From Algibacter marinivivus (lineage in GTDB: Bacteria; Bacteroidota; Bacteroidia; Flavobacteriales; Flavobacteriaceae): a stretch of DNA of 64,000 nucleotides. Below the pieces are notes generated by a model. The model did not search any database, was not told where the DNA came from, and saw only the letters and a list, made by a program, of their open reading frames with translations. Shown here one piece after another: positions 63,472-64,000 of the stretch (its first letter is position 1; each line of letters begins with the position of its first letter). The stretch lies in assembly GCF_003143755.1 (NCBI RefSeq), contig NZ_QFRI01000003.1, forward strand, positions 62,001 through 126,000, given 5' to 3'. Made by a program: the position numbers and the translations under genes.

Positions 63472-64000
63472 TTATTTTTTTAAAGTGAAATAGAATGTTG
63501 TCCCTTTATTTAATTCAGATTCCACCCAAATTTCACCACCATAAAGTGTTATAATTTTTTTTACAATAGACAACCCAATCCCCGAAGATTCTGGGTTATT
63601 CTCAAGTTTTTGAAACGTTTTAAATATCTTATCAAAATAGGCATCATCAATACCTTTGCCATTGTCTTTTACAAAAAATCTCCAAAATGCATTATCATCA
63701 TCTACGCCTATTTCAATAAGTCCGTTAGCCTTATCATTATATTTTATTGCATTATCTATAAGGTTTTGAAATAACTGCTGTAATCTAAATTTATCGCCAT
63801 TAACAACTGGTAGTTTGCGGGCTTTTTTTATGGTAATATGTTGTGGTGTCAGCATTGTAGATATAATATTATCAACTAATTTATCGACATTTACATCATA
63901 AAATTCTGTTTTGTTTTTATTAATGGTAGAATAATTTAAAATACCACTTATAAGTGTATCCATTTTTTCTACATTATTTCTAATAAGATTCAAACTTTCT
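63472..64000 (-). CDS. Sensor histidine kinase, C-terminal part (5' end outside window)
   Basis: The visible 176 residues are the end of a HisKA helix (I-R-N-N-V-E-K-M-D-T-L-I-S-G-I-L-N-Y-S) and a complete HATPase_c domain with L-F-Q-N-L-I-D-N-A-I-K-Y, F-F-V-K-D-N-G-K-G-I, S-S-G-I-G-L-S-I-V-K-K-I and G-T-T-F-Y-F-T-L. The frame is open to the right edge, so TTG at 63993 is not the true start; the phospho-His and the sensor lie outside. It heads the kinase-Hpt-LytTR operon. Confidence 0.88.
   Translation of the reverse strand, partial: ESLNLIRNNVEKMDTLISGILNYSTINKNKTEFYDVNVDKLVDNIISTMLTPQHITIKKARKLPVVNGDKFRLQQLFQNLIDNAIKYNDKANGLIEIGVDDDNAFWRFFVKDNGKGIDDAYFDKIFKTFQKLENNPESSGIGLSIVKKIITLYGGEIWVESELNKGTTFYFTLKK

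Noticed and set aside
1-64000. CRISPR arrays, tRNA and rRNA genes, IS elements
   Set aside because: No regularly spaced direct repeats, tRNA-like cloverleaf, rRNA or transposase reading frame was recognised by eye; a dedicated scan was not possible.

Overview
The window is AT-rich chromosomal DNA from a member of the Bacteroidota, most likely a marine Flavobacteriaceae. The evidence is: type IX secretion (T9SS) C-terminal domains on two surface proteins, a bacillithiol-linked YtxJ, promoters with the Bacteroidota -7 box TAnnTTTG, many small signal-peptide and lipobox proteins, and a typical flavobacterial nitrate/Moco gene set. I saw no rRNA, tRNA, CRISPR array, transposase or prophage. Genus cannot be fixed from sequence alone.

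Layout. 0-5 kb: end of galM, then galK, and three small envelope or secreted proteins. 5-9.3 kb: glyA, fumarylacetoacetase and a lipoprotein. 9.3-16.2 kb: a propeller-type sensor kinase, a NarL-type response regulator, a leucine-rich T9SS surface protein and a LamG lipoprotein. Identical-arm operators (CTACAT-N5-ATGTAG) sit before the kinase gene and before the surface-protein gene. 16.2-26.4 kb: ytxJ, clpB, a TetR/thioesterase pair with mirror-image operators, deoC, a DUF2891 lipoprotein, comM, a transglutaminase-like protein and a CarboxypepD_reg protein. 26.6-33.7 kb: outer-membrane porin, nitrate-type ABC transporter (nrtABCD) and a Crp/Fnr regulator, all on the minus strand. 33.9-40.6 kb: a plus-strand molybdenum cofactor operon (moeA, ModE-like HTH, TSUP permease, mobA, moaD, moeB, moaE, moaC-mogA fusion, moaA). 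A ModE-like box covers its promoter. Nitrate uptake and Moco synthesis fit together because assimilatory nitrate reductase needs Moco; the reductase itself is not in the window.

40.6-54.8 kb is a polysaccharide locus: manA, a receiver-glycosyltransferase fusion flanked by a solo receiver and a degenerate glycosyltransferase, a large membrane protein, an Ig-like protein, a glycoside hydrolase, a GT4 glycosyltransferase, a Wzx-like flippase, a STAS protein and a TPR/YaiO-type outer-membrane barrel. 54.8-59.4 kb is a small defence-like island: a HEPN-like protein, a membrane protein, an AbiTii-domain protein, an AbiGi-like protein and a coiled-coil membrane protein. 59.7-64 kb holds a T9SS surface protein preceded (on the minus strand) by a histidine kinase (cut by the window edge), an Hpt protein and a LytTR response regulator.

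The most interesting system joins the last regions. A motif close to GTGTAGACGAATGG occurs four times, each time with a related, often weaker, half-site 21-22 bp away. In each case the array sits 27-28 bp upstream of a -7-like box of a minus-strand gene: the solo receiver, the GT4 enzyme, the STAS protein and the T9SS surface protein. Direct repeats at two helical turns are typical of LytTR regulators, and a LytTR gene lies next to one site. I infer a phosphorelay (kinase-Hpt-LytTR) that switches on the polysaccharide locus and may also phosphorylate the receiver fused to its glycosyltransferase. A second theme is dispersed repeats: six copies of an approximately 80-118 bp element (ends GCGTTAGGG and GGTAACGC), one of them within the nrt operon, which also carries a different inverted repeat.
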